DNA of 64,000 nt from Allobosea sp. OK403. GTDB lineage: Bacteria; Pseudomonadota; Alphaproteobacteria; Rhizobiales; Beijerinckiaceae. Numbering within the stretch: the first letter of the stretch is position 1; every line of letters starts with the position of its first letter. Made by a program: the position numbers and the translations under genes. The stretch covers positions 258,173 to 322,172 of the forward strand of contig NZ_FOQV01000005.1 of assembly GCF_900113835.1 (NCBI RefSeq). Reading direction: 5' to 3'. Positions 1-8,902 of the stretch are shown here, in pieces. The notes under the pieces are model-generated. The model did no database searches. It saw only the letters and a program-made list of their open reading frames with translations, and was not told where the DNA came from.

Positions 1-854
1 TCGGCGACCGAGCCCTTCACGAGGCCGGCGATGGAGACGATATCGCCCGGGATGGCTTCCTCGATCGGCGTGCGCTCGAGACCACGGAAGGCGAGGATCT
101 TGGTGATGCGGCCGCTTTCGACCAGCGAGCCGTCGCCCGACAGCACCTTGATCATCTGGTTCGGCTTGGCCGAGCCCGAGACGACGCGGCCGGTGATGAT
201 GCGGCCGAGATAGGGGTTGGCTTCGAGCAGCGTGCCGAGCATGCGGAACGGGCCTTCCTCGATGCGCGGCTCCGGCACATGGCTGAGGATGAGGTCGTAC
301 ATCGGGGCGAGGCCCTGATCCTGCGGGCCGGCGGGATCATGCGCCATCCAGCCCTGCTTGCCCGAACCGTAGAGGATCGGGAAGTCGAGCTGCTCGTCGC
401 TGGCGTCGAGCGCCGCAAACAGGTCGAAGACCTCATTGATGACTTCGGTGACGCGGGCGTCGGGCTTGTCGACCTTGTTGATCGCCACGATCGGGCGCAG
501 GCCGAGCTTCAAAGCCTTGGAGACCACGAACTTGGTCTGCGGCATCGGACCCTCGGCCGCATCGACCAGCACGATGGCCGAGTCGACCATGTTCAGGATG
601 CGCTCGACCTCGCCGCCGAAATCGGCGTGGCCTGGGGTGTCGACGATGTTGATGCGCGTATCCTTCCAGACGACCGAGGTCGCCTTGGCCAGGATGGTGA
701 TGCCGCGCTCCTTCTCGAGCTCGTTGGAGTCCATCACGCGCTCGATCACGCGCTGGTTGTCACGGTAGGTGCCCGACTGCTGCAGCAACTTGTCGACAAG
801 CGTGGTTTTGCCGTGGTCGACGTGGGCGATAATGGCGATATTGCGCATGGACAT
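1..854 (-). CDS. typA: Ribosome-associated GTPase TypA/BipA (5' part, truncated by window edge)
   Basis: Translational GTPase of the EF-G-like family that binds the 70S ribosome and acts in stress and cold adaptation. The visible 284 N-terminal residues hold the GTPase domain: G1 P-loop AHVDHGKTT near residues 9-17, a switch I region with ERGIT, G3 DTPGH, G4 NKVD, and then the start of the beta-barrel domain 2 (GRIITGRVVSG). ATG at 854 gives MSMRNIAIIAHVDHGKTT, matching the usual M-x-x-RNIAIIAHVDHGK start of the family; the ATG at 848 is two codons further in. No strong ribosome binding site is visible. The C-terminal EF-G-like domains lie outside the window. Confidence 0.95.
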   Translation of the reverse strand, partial: MSMRNIAIIAHVDHGKTTLVDKLLQQSGTYRDNQRVIERVMDSNELEKERGITILAKATSVVWKDTRINIVDTPGHADFGGEVERILNMVDSAIVLVDAAEGPMPQTKFVVSKALKLGLRPIVAINKVDKPDARVTEVINEVFDLFAALDASDEQLDFPILYGSGKQGWMAHDPAGPQDQGLAPMYDLILSHVPEPRIEEGPFRMLGTLLEANPYLGRIITGRVVSGSAKPNQMIKVLSGDGSLVESGRITKILAFRGLERTPIEEAIPGDIVSIAGLVKGSVA

Positions 855-993
855 GCGGGTAAGGGCCTTGTTTCAAGACCGCAAGCCGGCCAGGTCAAAG
901 CCCTGCCGGCGCAGCCCGTTCATGAGGAAACTGGAATTCGCTGCGCTGCACATAAACGCTGAAGGCCGTTTGGGCAACCTTTGCTCACGCGCA

Positions 994-1040
994 AGAGCAG
1001 GATGCGAAAAAGTGGGAACCGGTTTTCGGCCTGACGCCGT
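994..1040 (+). repeat. Palindromic intergenic repeat, copy R1 (short form)
   Basis: Short form of a repeat seen at four more places in the window (8927, 12035, 34286, 44356). It starts AGAGCAGGATGCG and carries the core AAAGTGGGAACCGGTTTTC, with a CGAAAA/TTTTCG stem around the core. It lies between the divergently oriented coding ends of typA (start) and the TAXI protein (stop). Only the first hairpin of the two-hairpin form is present. Confidence 0.7.
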
Positions 1041-1051
1041 AGGGCGGTGCG

Positions 1052-2338
1052 CTACGCATCGACCAGCGCCAGGCGCCGCTCCGCGACCGCGCGCCCGACC
1101 TGATCCATCACCAGCCGGTAGGCGGCCAGCCCCGAACCGTCGAGGTCGCCCTTGGCGAAATCGCTGAGCACGCGCGTCAGGATCGAGTCGGCCTCGTGGT
1201 CGAGCCGCGCCAGTTCGATCTCGTCGGAACAGGTGCGGATCACCGGCAGCAGCGCCAGCAATTCGTCGAGCCCCGACATCGCCCTGCGGCGGCGCGCCGC
1301 GCTTTCCTGGCCCAGAATCGCGGCGCCGCCGGTGCCCAGCATGGAGAGGCCCATCACGCCGAGATAGAACCAATCGCCATAGCGCTCGAAGAAGGTCTCC
1401 TGCTCGCCGTCGATATAGGCGGCCGCGCCGGAATGGACCGAGAGCGGTGCATCCTTGTCGGTGGAGGGCGCCTCCAGTCCCTGGATCGAGGGCAACTCGG
1501 CTGCAAGTGTCAATCGCAGCGCCAGCAGTTCCTTGACCACCTGGCCGACGAGAGTGTCGTCGAGATTCTGCGAGGCCATCAGGCGCGAGGTGACGGAGAT
1601 CGTCGGCAGGTTCTCGGAAGGGCGGGGCGGATCGCCGCCGAGCGCGCCGCGCACGATCTCTCCGGTCTCGATCGAGCGGTAGCGCGCCTTGATCGCCTCG
1701 GCCTCGCGGATCGGGATCAGCACGGGATCCTCGCCCCAGGCGGAGCGGAGGCGGTTGATGCCGTCATTATTCGCCAGCGAGCCGACGGCATTGATCGAGA
1801 AGAAGGCGTCGATGCGTCCTTCCCTGGCGAAGGGAACGAGATCGTCGGGGGCCAGCCCGACGATCTCGACCTCGCTGGGTCTGACTTCGTATTGTGCCAG
1901 GACGCGCTGGAGGAGCACTATATTCCCGGCCGGATTGCGCGGGACGCCGATCCTGCGGCCGCGCAGATCGGCGATCCGCCCGATTCCGCTTGCCTTGGTG
2001 GTGATGATGAAGGGGAAGGAGCGACGCGTGATCAGGGCTGTATCGCCTTGGGCGGGCAGCGCGATGTCGGGGCGCACGATCGCGAGATCGGCCAGGCCGT
2101 CATCGAGCTTCTTGGCGCTTTCCTCCGAGCCTTCGGTCAGCACGAGCCGGATGCGAAGGGACGATTTCTCGCGGTTGAGCCCCTGGACGAAGCCAGCCGC
2201 CATGCGCGCATCCTCCGAGCCCAGCGGTCCAACAGCCAGGCGCAGTGTCTTGGGCTGGCTGACGAAGTAGAAAACGGACGCCGTGACGCCAAAGACCGCC
2301 AGTAACCCCGCCAGAGCCGTAAAGCCGCGCCGCCCCAT
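1052..2338 (-). CDS. TAXI family TRAP transporter solute-binding protein, membrane anchored
   Basis: A 428-residue protein of the TAXI group of TRAP-type extracytoplasmic binding proteins. The N-terminus has a membrane or signal segment (FTALAGLLAVFGVTASVFYF), followed by the periplasmic fold with the family's LAVGPLGSEDARMAAGF opening and a NPAGNIVLLQRVLAQY stretch. A second hydrophobic segment (FYLGVMGLSMLGTGGAAIL) near residues 322-340 precedes a cytoplasmic-looking basic, helical tail of about 85 residues. Most TAXI proteins are free lipoproteins or periplasmic, so the C-terminal anchor marks this subfamily. ATG 2338 was chosen over the TTG at 2344. No TRAP permease gene is adjacent, so its partner is unknown. 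Confidence 0.8.
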   Translation of the reverse strand: MGRRGFTALAGLLAVFGVTASVFYFVSQPKTLRLAVGPLGSEDARMAAGFVQGLNREKSSLRIRLVLTEGSEESAKKLDDGLADLAIVRPDIALPAQGDTALITRRSFPFIITTKASGIGRIADLRGRRIGVPRNPAGNIVLLQRVLAQYEVRPSEVEIVGLAPDDLVPFAREGRIDAFFSINAVGSLANNDGINRLRSAWGEDPVLIPIREAEAIKARYRSIETGEIVRGALGGDPPRPSENLPTISVTSRLMASQNLDDTLVGQVVKELLALRLTLAAELPSIQGLEAPSTDKDAPLSVHSGAAAYIDGEQETFFERYGDWFYLGVMGLSMLGTGGAAILGQESAARRRRAMSGLDELLALLPVIRTCSDEIELARLDHEADSILTRVLSDFAKGDLDGSGLAAYRLVMDQVGRAVAERRLALVDA

Positions 2339-2440
2339 CCTCAATCGATCCGCCCCATTCCGTTGCGTCCATGCAGGATGCTCTCACGGGCGATCATGTC
2401 GCAAGTGCGGCGGCGCCCCGGATCGTGCTAGAGCGAGCCC

Positions 2441-3115
2441 ATGAACGACCATAACGATAGATTTGCCGTGAAGATCTGCGGGCTCTCGACGCCGGAGACG
2501 CTGGCTGTCGCGCTCGACGCCGGCGCCGACATGATCGGCCTCAACTTCCACCCCAAAAGCCCACGCTTCGTCACGATCGAGCAGGCGACAGCGCTGGCCG
2601 CCATGGCCCGGGGGCGGGCGGAGATCGTGGCCCTGATCGTCGATTGGGATGAGACGCAGGCCATGAGCCTGGTCGAAGCGGTGAAACCGGACTGGCTGCA
2701 GCTGCATGGCCGGGAGACGCCGGAGCAGCTGCGCGCCCTCAAGGCCGCGACCGGTCTGCCCGTGATGAAGGCGCTGGGTATCGAGGGCACGGAGGATCTT
2801 GCGGCGGTCGAAGCTCATCGCCGCGTCGCCGACCGCATCCTGCTCGACGCCAAGCCGCCCAAGGATGCCGCCTATCCCGGCGGTCATGGCCGGCCCTTCG
2901 ACTGGAGCCTGCTTGCCGAACTCGACCCCGGCTTGCGCTTCATGTTATCGGGCGGGCTCGATCCGGCCAATGTCGCCGAGGCGATCCGCATCACGCGACC
3001 CGCCGGGGTCGATGTCTCCTCGGGCGTCGAAACCGCGCCAGGCGTCAAGGATGCCGGCCGGATCAGGGATTTCATCGCGGCGGCACGGGCCGGTGCACAG
3101 AATTTGAGACCATAG
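2441..3115 (+). CDS. trpF: Phosphoribosylanthranilate isomerase
   Basis: Third step of the tryptophan branch: converts N-(5'-phosphoribosyl)anthranilate to the deoxyribulose phosphate CdRP in the cytoplasm. It is a 224-residue TIM barrel. Catalytic Cys13 is in VKICGLST and catalytic Asp136 in RILLDAKPP; the phosphate-binding strands MLSGGLDPANV and GVDVSSGVE follow in the C-terminal half. It is the first gene of the trpF-trpB block, ending 13 bp before trpB. The order trpF-trpB followed by trpA-accD-folC is the usual one in alphaproteobacteria. Confidence 0.97.
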   Translation: MNDHNDRFAVKICGLSTPETLAVALDAGADMIGLNFHPKSPRFVTIEQATALAAMARGRAEIVALIVDWDETQAMSLVEAVKPDWLQLHGRETPEQLRALKAATGLPVMKALGIEGTEDLAAVEAHRRVADRILLDAKPPKDAAYPGGHGRPFDWSLLAELDPGLRFMLSGGLDPANVAEAIRITRPAGVDVSSGVETAPGVKDAGRIRDFIAAARAGAQNLRP

Positions 3116-3128
3116 AGGCTAGCCGGAC

Positions 3129-4376
3129 ATGAACGCGCCCCATACCCCGAACACCTACCGCTCCGGCCCCGACGAGAACGGCCGCTTCGGGATGTACGGC
3201 GGCCGCTTCGTCGCCGAGACGCTGATGCCGCTGATCCTGGAGCTCGAACAGGCCTATGAGGCGGCCAAGGCCGACCCCGCCTATCATGCCGAGACGGCCT
3301 ATGGTTTGAAGCATTATGTCGGCCGGCCCTCGCCGCTCTATTACGCTGAGCGCCTGACCGAGTATTTTCGCGACAAGGCAGCGGCTTCTGGCCTCTCGGG
3401 TGGCGCAAAAATCTATCTGAAGCGCGAGGAGCTGAACCATACCGGCTCGCACAAGGTCAACAATGTGCTCGGCCAGATCCTGCTGGCGCGGCGCATGGGC
3501 AAGAAGCGCATCATTGCCGAGACCGGCGCCGGTCAGCACGGCGTCGCGACCGCCACGCTCTGCGCCCGCTATGGCCTGGAATGCATCGTCTATATGGGCG
3601 CGGTCGATGTCGCGCGCCAAGCGCCCAACGTCTTTCGCATGCAGATGCTGGGCGCGACCGTCGTCCCGGTCGAGTCGGGCACCAAGACGCTCAAGGACGC
3701 GATGAACGAGGCGCTGCGCGACTGGGTCACCAATGTCGCCGACACCTTTTACTGCATCGGCACAGTCGCTGGCCCGCATCCCTATCCCGCCATGGTGCGC
3801 GATTTCCAGTCGATCATCGGCAAGGAGACGCGCGAGCAGATGCAGGAGCTGGAAGGCCGCCTGCCGGATTCGCTGATCGCCTGCATCGGCGGCGGCTCGA
3901 ATGCGATGGGCCTGTTCCATCCCTTCCTCGACGATCCCAGCGTCGAGATCTATGGCGTCGAGGCGGCCGGCCACGGCATCCCGACCGGCCTTCACGCCGC
4001 CTCCTTGACCGGGGGCGCGCCGGGCGTGCTGCATGGCAACCGTACCTATCTGCTGATGGACGCGGATGGCCAGATCAAGGACGCGCATTCGATCTCGGCC
4101 GGGCTCGACTATCCCGGCATCGGCCCCGAGCATTCCTGGCTGCATGATGTCGGCCGGGTGAGCTATCTTTCGGCCACCGACGAGGAAGCGCTGGAGGCTT
4201 TCCAGCTGATCTCGAAGCTGGAGGGCATCATTCCCGCGCTGGAGTCGGCCCATGCGCTCGCGCGCGTCGCCGAGCTCGCCCCGAAGAAGCCGCAGGACCA
4301 TCTGATGGTGGTCAACCTCTCCGGGCGCGGCGACAAGGATATCCCGCAAGTGGCGGAGATTCTGGCGGCGCGCTGA
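3129..4376 (+). CDS. trpB: Tryptophan synthase beta chain
   Basis: The PLP-dependent beta subunit condenses indole with serine to give tryptophan, in a channelled alpha2beta2 complex with TrpA. It has 415 residues, a normal length. The PLP lysine is K109 in HTGSHKVNN, and the cofactor phosphate loop is CIGGGSNAMG. The C-terminal motif VNLSGRGDKDI is intact. It sits directly after trpF. Two unrelated genes separate it from trpA, although the two products form one complex. Confidence 0.98.
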   Translation: MNAPHTPNTYRSGPDENGRFGMYGGRFVAETLMPLILELEQAYEAAKADPAYHAETAYGLKHYVGRPSPLYYAERLTEYFRDKAAASGLSGGAKIYLKREELNHTGSHKVNNVLGQILLARRMGKKRIIAETGAGQHGVATATLCARYGLECIVYMGAVDVARQAPNVFRMQMLGATVVPVESGTKTLKDAMNEALRDWVTNVADTFYCIGTVAGPHPYPAMVRDFQSIIGKETREQMQELEGRLPDSLIACIGGGSNAMGLFHPFLDDPSVEIYGVEAAGHGIPTGLHAASLTGGAPGVLHGNRTYLLMDADGQIKDAHSISAGLDYPGIGPEHSWLHDVGRVSYLSATDEEALEAFQLISKLEGIIPALESAHALARVAELAPKKPQDHLMVVNLSGRGDKDIPQVAEILAAR

Positions 4377-4404
4377 GCTGCACCGGACTGCTAGGAAGGA
4401 ACAG

Positions 4405-5133
4405 ATGATGAAGAAGGCGATCCTGTTCGCGGCCATGCTGGCCCTTTCGGGCCAGGCGCAGGCTCAGAACCGCGACGCGGCCCCCGCCGAAGGCGTCGTC
4501 ATCCGCACCGAGGGCGAAGTCCGGGTGAAGCCGGATCTCGCGACGATCCAGGCCGGCATGGTCAGCGAAGGCAAGACCGCGGCGGAGGCCATGGCCAAGA
4601 ACACGCCGGCGCTGGCGAAGCTCGTCGAGGCGGTCAAGGCGGCGGGCGTCGCGCCTGCCGATCTCTCGACCTCCCAGGTCGCGCTGACGCCGCGCCTGAC
4701 GCAAGCTGCGGCATCCTCCTCGCCGCAGCCGCGGGCGCCCAGGATCGACGGCTATGAGGCGCGCACCGGCATCACCGTGATCCTGCGCGACATCGCCAAG
4801 GCCGGGCCTTTGATCGATGCGCTGGTCACGGCCGGCGCCAACGACATGTCCGGCATAAGCTTCGGCCTCGCCGACGAGGGCAAGGCCAAGGATGCTGCGC
4901 GCGCCAAGGCGGCCGAGAGCGCGCGGGCTCGTGCGGAGCTCTATGCCGGCAAGCTCGGCGTGAAGCTGGGCGAGCTCGTCTCGATCGTCGAGGCGGAAGC
5001 CGAGCCTCCCTCCAGGCCGATGGGCGATGTGCGGGCTTATCGCATGGCGGCGGGCGCCGCGCCGATCCAGGTCGAGCCGGGTGAGATCACGGTCAGTGCC
5101 GCGCTGCGCACCGTCTGGCGCATCGAGAAGTAA
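4405..5133 (+). CDS. SIMPL domain (DUF541) periplasmic protein
   Basis: A 242-residue secreted protein of the SIMPL/DUF541 family, whose biochemical role is poorly defined (related to Brucella BP26 and E. coli YggE, the latter linked to oxidative stress). It has a clear signal peptide, MMKKAILFAAMLALSGQAQAQ, then the typical opening VIRTEGEVRVKPDLATIQAGM, a central YEARTGITVILRDI strand and the closing EITVSAALRTVWRI strand. It lies 28 bp after trpB with a GGAAGGA-like ribosome binding site, so it is probably co-transcribed with the trp genes without an evident functional link. Confidence 0.9.
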   Translation: MMKKAILFAAMLALSGQAQAQNRDAAPAEGVVIRTEGEVRVKPDLATIQAGMVSEGKTAAEAMAKNTPALAKLVEAVKAAGVAPADLSTSQVALTPRLTQAAASSSPQPRAPRIDGYEARTGITVILRDIAKAGPLIDALVTAGANDMSGISFGLADEGKAKDAARAKAAESARARAELYAGKLGVKLGELVSIVEAEAEPPSRPMGDVRAYRMAAGAAPIQVEPGEITVSAALRTVWRIEK

Positions 5134-5158
5134 GGTCTTTCCAGGGCGAGAACGCCGC

Positions 5159-5197
5159 CATTCCGGACGGACGGCGAGGCCGCGCAGTTCCGGAATG
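5159..5197. repeat. Inverted repeat downstream of the SIMPL gene
   Basis: CATTCCGGA at 5159-5167 and TCCGGAATG at 5189-5197 form a 9-bp perfect stem around a 21-nt GC-rich loop. No T-run follows, so it is at best a weak or Rho-assisted terminator, or a REP-like element. It fills most of the gap between the SIMPL and DUF488 genes. Confidence 0.5.
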
Positions 5198-5259
5198 ACA
5201 GCGGTTGCGTATGCCGGCCCGCTTTTCCAGCCAGGGAAATGCATGCTATTTCAGGCCGC

Positions 5260-5646
5260 ATGAGCATCCGTATCGTCCGTCTCGGCACGCCCCGCCTTCC
5301 CGATGAGGGCACGCGGATCGGCACCGTGCGCCGACCGCCGCGCGGCGTCCGCAAGGAGCGCTATGCGGCCGATGACTGGTTCGACGTCTGGTTTCCGGAG
5401 CTTTCACCCAGTCCCGAACTGGTGAAATCGGCACTGAACGCAGAGAGCGAGGCGGAATGGCAGGGCTTCGTCCGCGCCTTCCGCGCCGAAATGGAGGAGC
5501 CGGCGCCGCGCCGCACGCTCGATCTGCTCGCCTCGCTCTCCCATAGCGGACGCTTCTCGGTCGGCTGCTATTGCGAGCAGGAAGCGCGCTGCCATCGCTC
5601 CGTCCTGCGCCAACTCCTCGCCGATCGTGGCGCTTCGATTGCTTGA
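5260..5646 (+). CDS. DUF488 family protein
   Basis: A 128-residue protein of the DUF488 family, with no established function. The family signature near the C-terminus is plain: SVGCYCEQEARCHRSVLRQLL, with clustered cysteines and a CHR motif, plus an N-terminal strand RIVRLGTPRLPDEGTRIG and the YAADDWFDVWFPELSPS segment. ATG 5260 (MSIRIVRLG) fits the family better than ATG 5239, seven codons upstream. It sits between the SIMPL gene and trpA in the same orientation. Confidence 0.88.
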   Translation: MSIRIVRLGTPRLPDEGTRIGTVRRPPRGVRKERYAADDWFDVWFPELSPSPELVKSALNAESEAEWQGFVRAFRAEMEEPAPRRTLDLLASLSHSGRFSVGCYCEQEARCHRSVLRQLLADRGASIA

Positions 5647-5712
5647 GGTCTTCAGGCTCGGCCGGCGCATCCCCTCTCGCCAGCCCGCGCCTGTCATGCT
5701 AACCGCAGGCCC

Positions 5713-6561
5713 ATGACAATGACCGGCATGACCCGCATCCAGACCCGTTTCGCCGCTTGCGCCGCCGAAGGGCGCGCCGCGCTGGTGACCTTTGTCACCG
5801 CTGGCGACCCGGATTTCGAGACCGCGAGCGCGATCCTCCATGCGCTGCCCGAGGCAGGCGCTGACATCATTGAGCTCGGCGTGCCCTTCACCGATCCGAT
5901 GGCCGATGGCATCCCGGTCCAGCTTGCGGGGCAGCGCGCGCTCAAGGCCGGCCAGACCTTGAAGAAGACGCTCGCCATGGTCGAGGCGTTCCGCGCGGCT
6001 GAACATGACACGCCGATCGTGCTGATGGGCTACTACAACCCGATCTACGTCTATGGCGTCGAGCGCTTCCTGAGCGATGCGAAGGCGGCCGGCGTCGATG
6101 GTCTGATCGTGGTCGATCTGCCGCCCGAGGAGGATGCCGAGCTCTGCCTGCCGGCGCTGGCTGCGGGGGTCAACTTCATCCGCCTCGCCACCCCGACGAC
6201 GGACGACAAGCGCCTGCCGAAAGTGCTGCAGAATACCTCCGGCTTCGTCTATTATGTTTCGATGACGGGCGTCACTGGCGGCTCCATCGCCAATTACGAC
6301 GCGGTCGGAGAAGCCGTCGCGCGGATCAAGCGCCATACCGACCTGCCGGTGGCCGTCGGTTTCGGCGTCAAGACGGCGGCTGATGCGGCCGCGATCGCCA
6401 AGGGCGCGGATGGCGTCGTCGTCGGCTCGTCGTTGGTCGAACGCGTCAGGCTTTCGTTGGATGCTCAGGGCAAAGCCACGGAAAAGACGGTTTCAGCTGT
6501 CACCTCGCTCGTCGCCGAGCTCGCAGCCGGCGTCCGCTCGGCCGCCAGGGCCGCCGCCTGA
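5713..6561 (+). CDS. trpA: Tryptophan synthase alpha chain
   Basis: Cleaves indole-3-glycerol phosphate to indole and glyceraldehyde 3-phosphate and passes the indole to TrpB. It is a 282-residue TIM barrel. Catalytic Glu54 and Asp65 are in IIELGVPFTDPMADG, and the YYNPIYVYG, SMTGVTGG and VGFGVKTAADA phosphate-loop motifs are all present. ATG 5713 has a GCAGG five bases upstream; ATG 5728 (MTRIQTRF) is an alternative that matches the usual homologue start. accD follows after 28 bp. Confidence 0.97.
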   Translation: MTMTGMTRIQTRFAACAAEGRAALVTFVTAGDPDFETASAILHALPEAGADIIELGVPFTDPMADGIPVQLAGQRALKAGQTLKKTLAMVEAFRAAEHDTPIVLMGYYNPIYVYGVERFLSDAKAAGVDGLIVVDLPPEEDAELCLPALAAGVNFIRLATPTTDDKRLPKVLQNTSGFVYYVSMTGVTGGSIANYDAVGEAVARIKRHTDLPVAVGFGVKTAADAAAIAKGADGVVVGSSLVERVRLSLDAQGKATEKTVSAVTSLVAELAAGVRSAARAAA

Positions 6562-6589
6562 CCCTGCCAGTACAGTTGAGGACCAATCC

Positions 6590-7486
6590 ATGAACTGGAT
6601 TTCCGAAGTCGTTCGGCCGCGGATCAAGACGCTGTTCAAGCGCGAGAGCCCGGAGAATCTCTGGATCAAATGCCCGGATTCCGGACAGATGGTCTTCCAC
6701 AAGGATGTCGAGGCCAATGGCTTCGTCATCCCCGGCTCCGACCATCATATGCGGGTCACCGCGACCGACCGGCTGCGCCTGACCTTCGACGAGGGCAAAT
6801 GGCTCGACGTCGCCCTGCCCGAGGTCGCGATCGACCCGCTGAAGTTCCGCGACGAGAAGCGCTATATCGACCGGCTGAAGGACGCCCGCGCCAAGACCGG
6901 CGCGATCGACGCCTTCAAGGTCGGTTACGGCCGCGTCCAGGGCCTGGCGATGACGCTCGCCGTGCAGGATTTCCACTTCATGGGCGGCTCGCTCGGCATG
7001 GCGGCGGGCGAGGCCTTCATCAAGGGCGCCGAGACCGCGCTCGAGAAGAAGACGCCTTATGTCGTCTTCGCCGCCTCGGGCGGCGCCCGTATGCAGGAGG
7101 GCATCCTCTCGCTCATGCAATTGCCCCGCACCACCGTGGCGGTGCGCATGCTGCGCAATGCCGGCCTGCCCTATTTCGTGGTTCTGACCAACCCGACCAC
7201 GGGCGGTGTGACGGCTTCCTACGCGATGCTGGGCGACATCCATATCGCCGAGCCCGGCGCGCTGATCGGCTTCGCCGGTCCGCGCGTGATCGAGCAGACC
7301 ATTCGCGAGAAACTGCCGGATGGCTTTCAGCGCGCCGAATACCTCAAGGACCATGGCATGGTCGATATGGTGGTGCACCGCCATGAGATTCCGGCGACGC
7401 TGGCAAGGCTCGGGCGGCTGCTGACGAAGCAGCCCGCGCCGGATGGCGTCATGAAGCCGCCGCTACCGGTCGCCGAGGCCGTCTGA
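6590..7486 (+). CDS. accD: Acetyl-CoA carboxylase carboxyltransferase subunit beta
   Basis: Beta subunit of the carboxyltransferase that, with AccA, moves CO2 from biotin to acetyl-CoA to make malonyl-CoA for fatty acid synthesis. It is 298 residues, starting at ATG 6590 (MNWISEVVRPRIK). The crotonase-like core is intact: FMGGSLGMAAGE, SGGARMQEG, LTNPTTGGVTASYAMLGD and GFAGPRVIEQTIREKLP. The N-terminal zinc ribbon, four cysteines in E. coli AccD, is reduced to a single cysteine (Cys28 in WIKCPDSGQM). I recall the same loss in other Rhizobiales AccD proteins. The gene lies between trpA and folC, as usual in the group. Confidence 0.97.
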   Translation: MNWISEVVRPRIKTLFKRESPENLWIKCPDSGQMVFHKDVEANGFVIPGSDHHMRVTATDRLRLTFDEGKWLDVALPEVAIDPLKFRDEKRYIDRLKDARAKTGAIDAFKVGYGRVQGLAMTLAVQDFHFMGGSLGMAAGEAFIKGAETALEKKTPYVVFAASGGARMQEGILSLMQLPRTTVAVRMLRNAGLPYFVVLTNPTTGGVTASYAMLGDIHIAEPGALIGFAGPRVIEQTIREKLPDGFQRAEYLKDHGMVDMVVHRHEIPATLARLGRLLTKQPAPDGVMKPPLPVAEAV

Positions 7487-7518
7487 AGACGCGCATGGGC
7501 GGGAGGCCCTGAACCGAG

Positions 7519-8841
7519 ATGGGGTCGTCCGACACGCTGCTGGCGCGCTTCCTCGCGCTGCATCCCAAGCTGATCGATCTCTCGCTCGGGCGCATCCTGA
7601 CCTTGCTGGAGCGCCTCGGCGATCCGCAGAAGCGGCTGCCGCCGGTGATCCATGTCGCCGGTACCAATGGCAAGGGCTCGACCATCGCCTTCATGCGGGC
7701 GATCCTGGAGGCTGCGGGCCTCAGCGTCCATGTCTACACCTCGCCGCATCTGGTCCGCTTCCACGAGCGCATCCGCATCGGCGCGCCCGGCGGCGGGCGT
7801 TTCGTCGACGAGGCTGTGCTGGTCGAGGCACTGGAGCGCTGCGAGCGCATCAATGCCGGCGATGCCATCACCTTCTTCGAGATCACCGCTGCGGCGGCCT
7901 TGCTGCTGTTTTCCGAGCACAAGGCGGATGTCGTGCTGCTCGAAGTCGGGCTGGGCGGCCGCTTCGATGCGACCAATGTCATCGCCCACCCCGCCTGCAC
8001 GGTGGTAACGCCGGTCTCGCTCGACCATGCCGAATATCTCGGCGACACCGTGACCAAGATCGCGGCCGAGAAGGCCGGCATCTTCAAGCGCGGCGCGCCG
8101 GCGGTGATCGCGCCGCAGGAGCCTGAGCCGACGGCTGTGCTAGAGGCCACGGCCGAGCGCGTCGGCGCCTCGCGCATCCTGATAGGCGCGCAGGATTTCA
8201 ACGTCCATGAGGATGGTGGACGCCTTGTCTATGAGGATGGCGACGGCCTGCTCGATCTGCCTTTGCCGCGTCTCGCGGGGCGCCACCAGCATGTGAATGC
8301 CGGCACGGCGATCGCCGCCCTGCGCGCTGCCGGCTATGGCGGCCTGCCGGCGCGGGCCTTCGAGCAGGGCATGCTGGAGGCCGACTGGCCGGCGCGGCTG
8401 CAGCGGCTGGCGCGCGGCAAGCTTGCCGAGCTCATCCCCGCCCGCGCCGAACTCTGGCTCGATGGCGGCCACAACCCCGATGGCGGGCGTGTCCTGGCCC
8501 AGGCGATGGCCGATCTCGCCGATCGCAATCCGGCCCCGCTGGTGATGATCACGGGCCTGCTCTCGACCAAGGATGCCAAGGCGACGCTCAGTCATTTCAA
8601 GGGATTGGCGCAGACGCTTTTCGCCGTACCGATCCAGAATACGCTGGCGGCGCGCCCGGCCGAGGAGGTGGCGAGCCTGGCGCGCGAGGCTGGGCTCAAG
8701 GCCGAGGTCGCAGGCTCCGTCGAGCAGGCTTTACACGAAATCGGCAGCCGGAGCTGGTCGGCGCCGCCCCGCATTCTGATCTGCGGCTCGCTCTATCTGG
8801 CGGGCGAGGTGCTCTCGGCCAATGGCACGCCGCCGGTCTGA
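7519..8841 (+). CDS. folC: Bifunctional folylpolyglutamate synthase / dihydrofolate synthase
   Basis: An ATP-dependent Mur-ligase-type enzyme that adds glutamate to dihydropteroate and later to folates. It has 440 residues. P-loop GTNGKGS spans residues 48-54, followed by the TSPHL motif, FEITAAAALLLF, LEVGLGGRFDATN and the Mur-ligase SLDHAEYLGDT loop; the C-terminal domain has WLDGGHNPDGG. It is the last gene of the trp-acc-fol block, 32 bp after accD. Confidence 0.96.
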   Translation: MGSSDTLLARFLALHPKLIDLSLGRILTLLERLGDPQKRLPPVIHVAGTNGKGSTIAFMRAILEAAGLSVHVYTSPHLVRFHERIRIGAPGGGRFVDEAVLVEALERCERINAGDAITFFEITAAAALLLFSEHKADVVLLEVGLGGRFDATNVIAHPACTVVTPVSLDHAEYLGDTVTKIAAEKAGIFKRGAPAVIAPQEPEPTAVLEATAERVGASRILIGAQDFNVHEDGGRLVYEDGDGLLDLPLPRLAGRHQHVNAGTAIAALRAAGYGGLPARAFEQGMLEADWPARLQRLARGKLAELIPARAELWLDGGHNPDGGRVLAQAMADLADRNPAPLVMITGLLSTKDAKATLSHFKGLAQTLFAVPIQNTLAARPAEEVASLAREAGLKAEVAGSVEQALHEIGSRSWSAPPRILICGSLYLAGEVLSANGTPPV

Positions 8842-8902
8842 TCAAGGTAAAAGGCGCTCGTGGAGCGCGCTGCGGCGCTGGTGCGGGCCGAAAGGAGACA
8901 GC

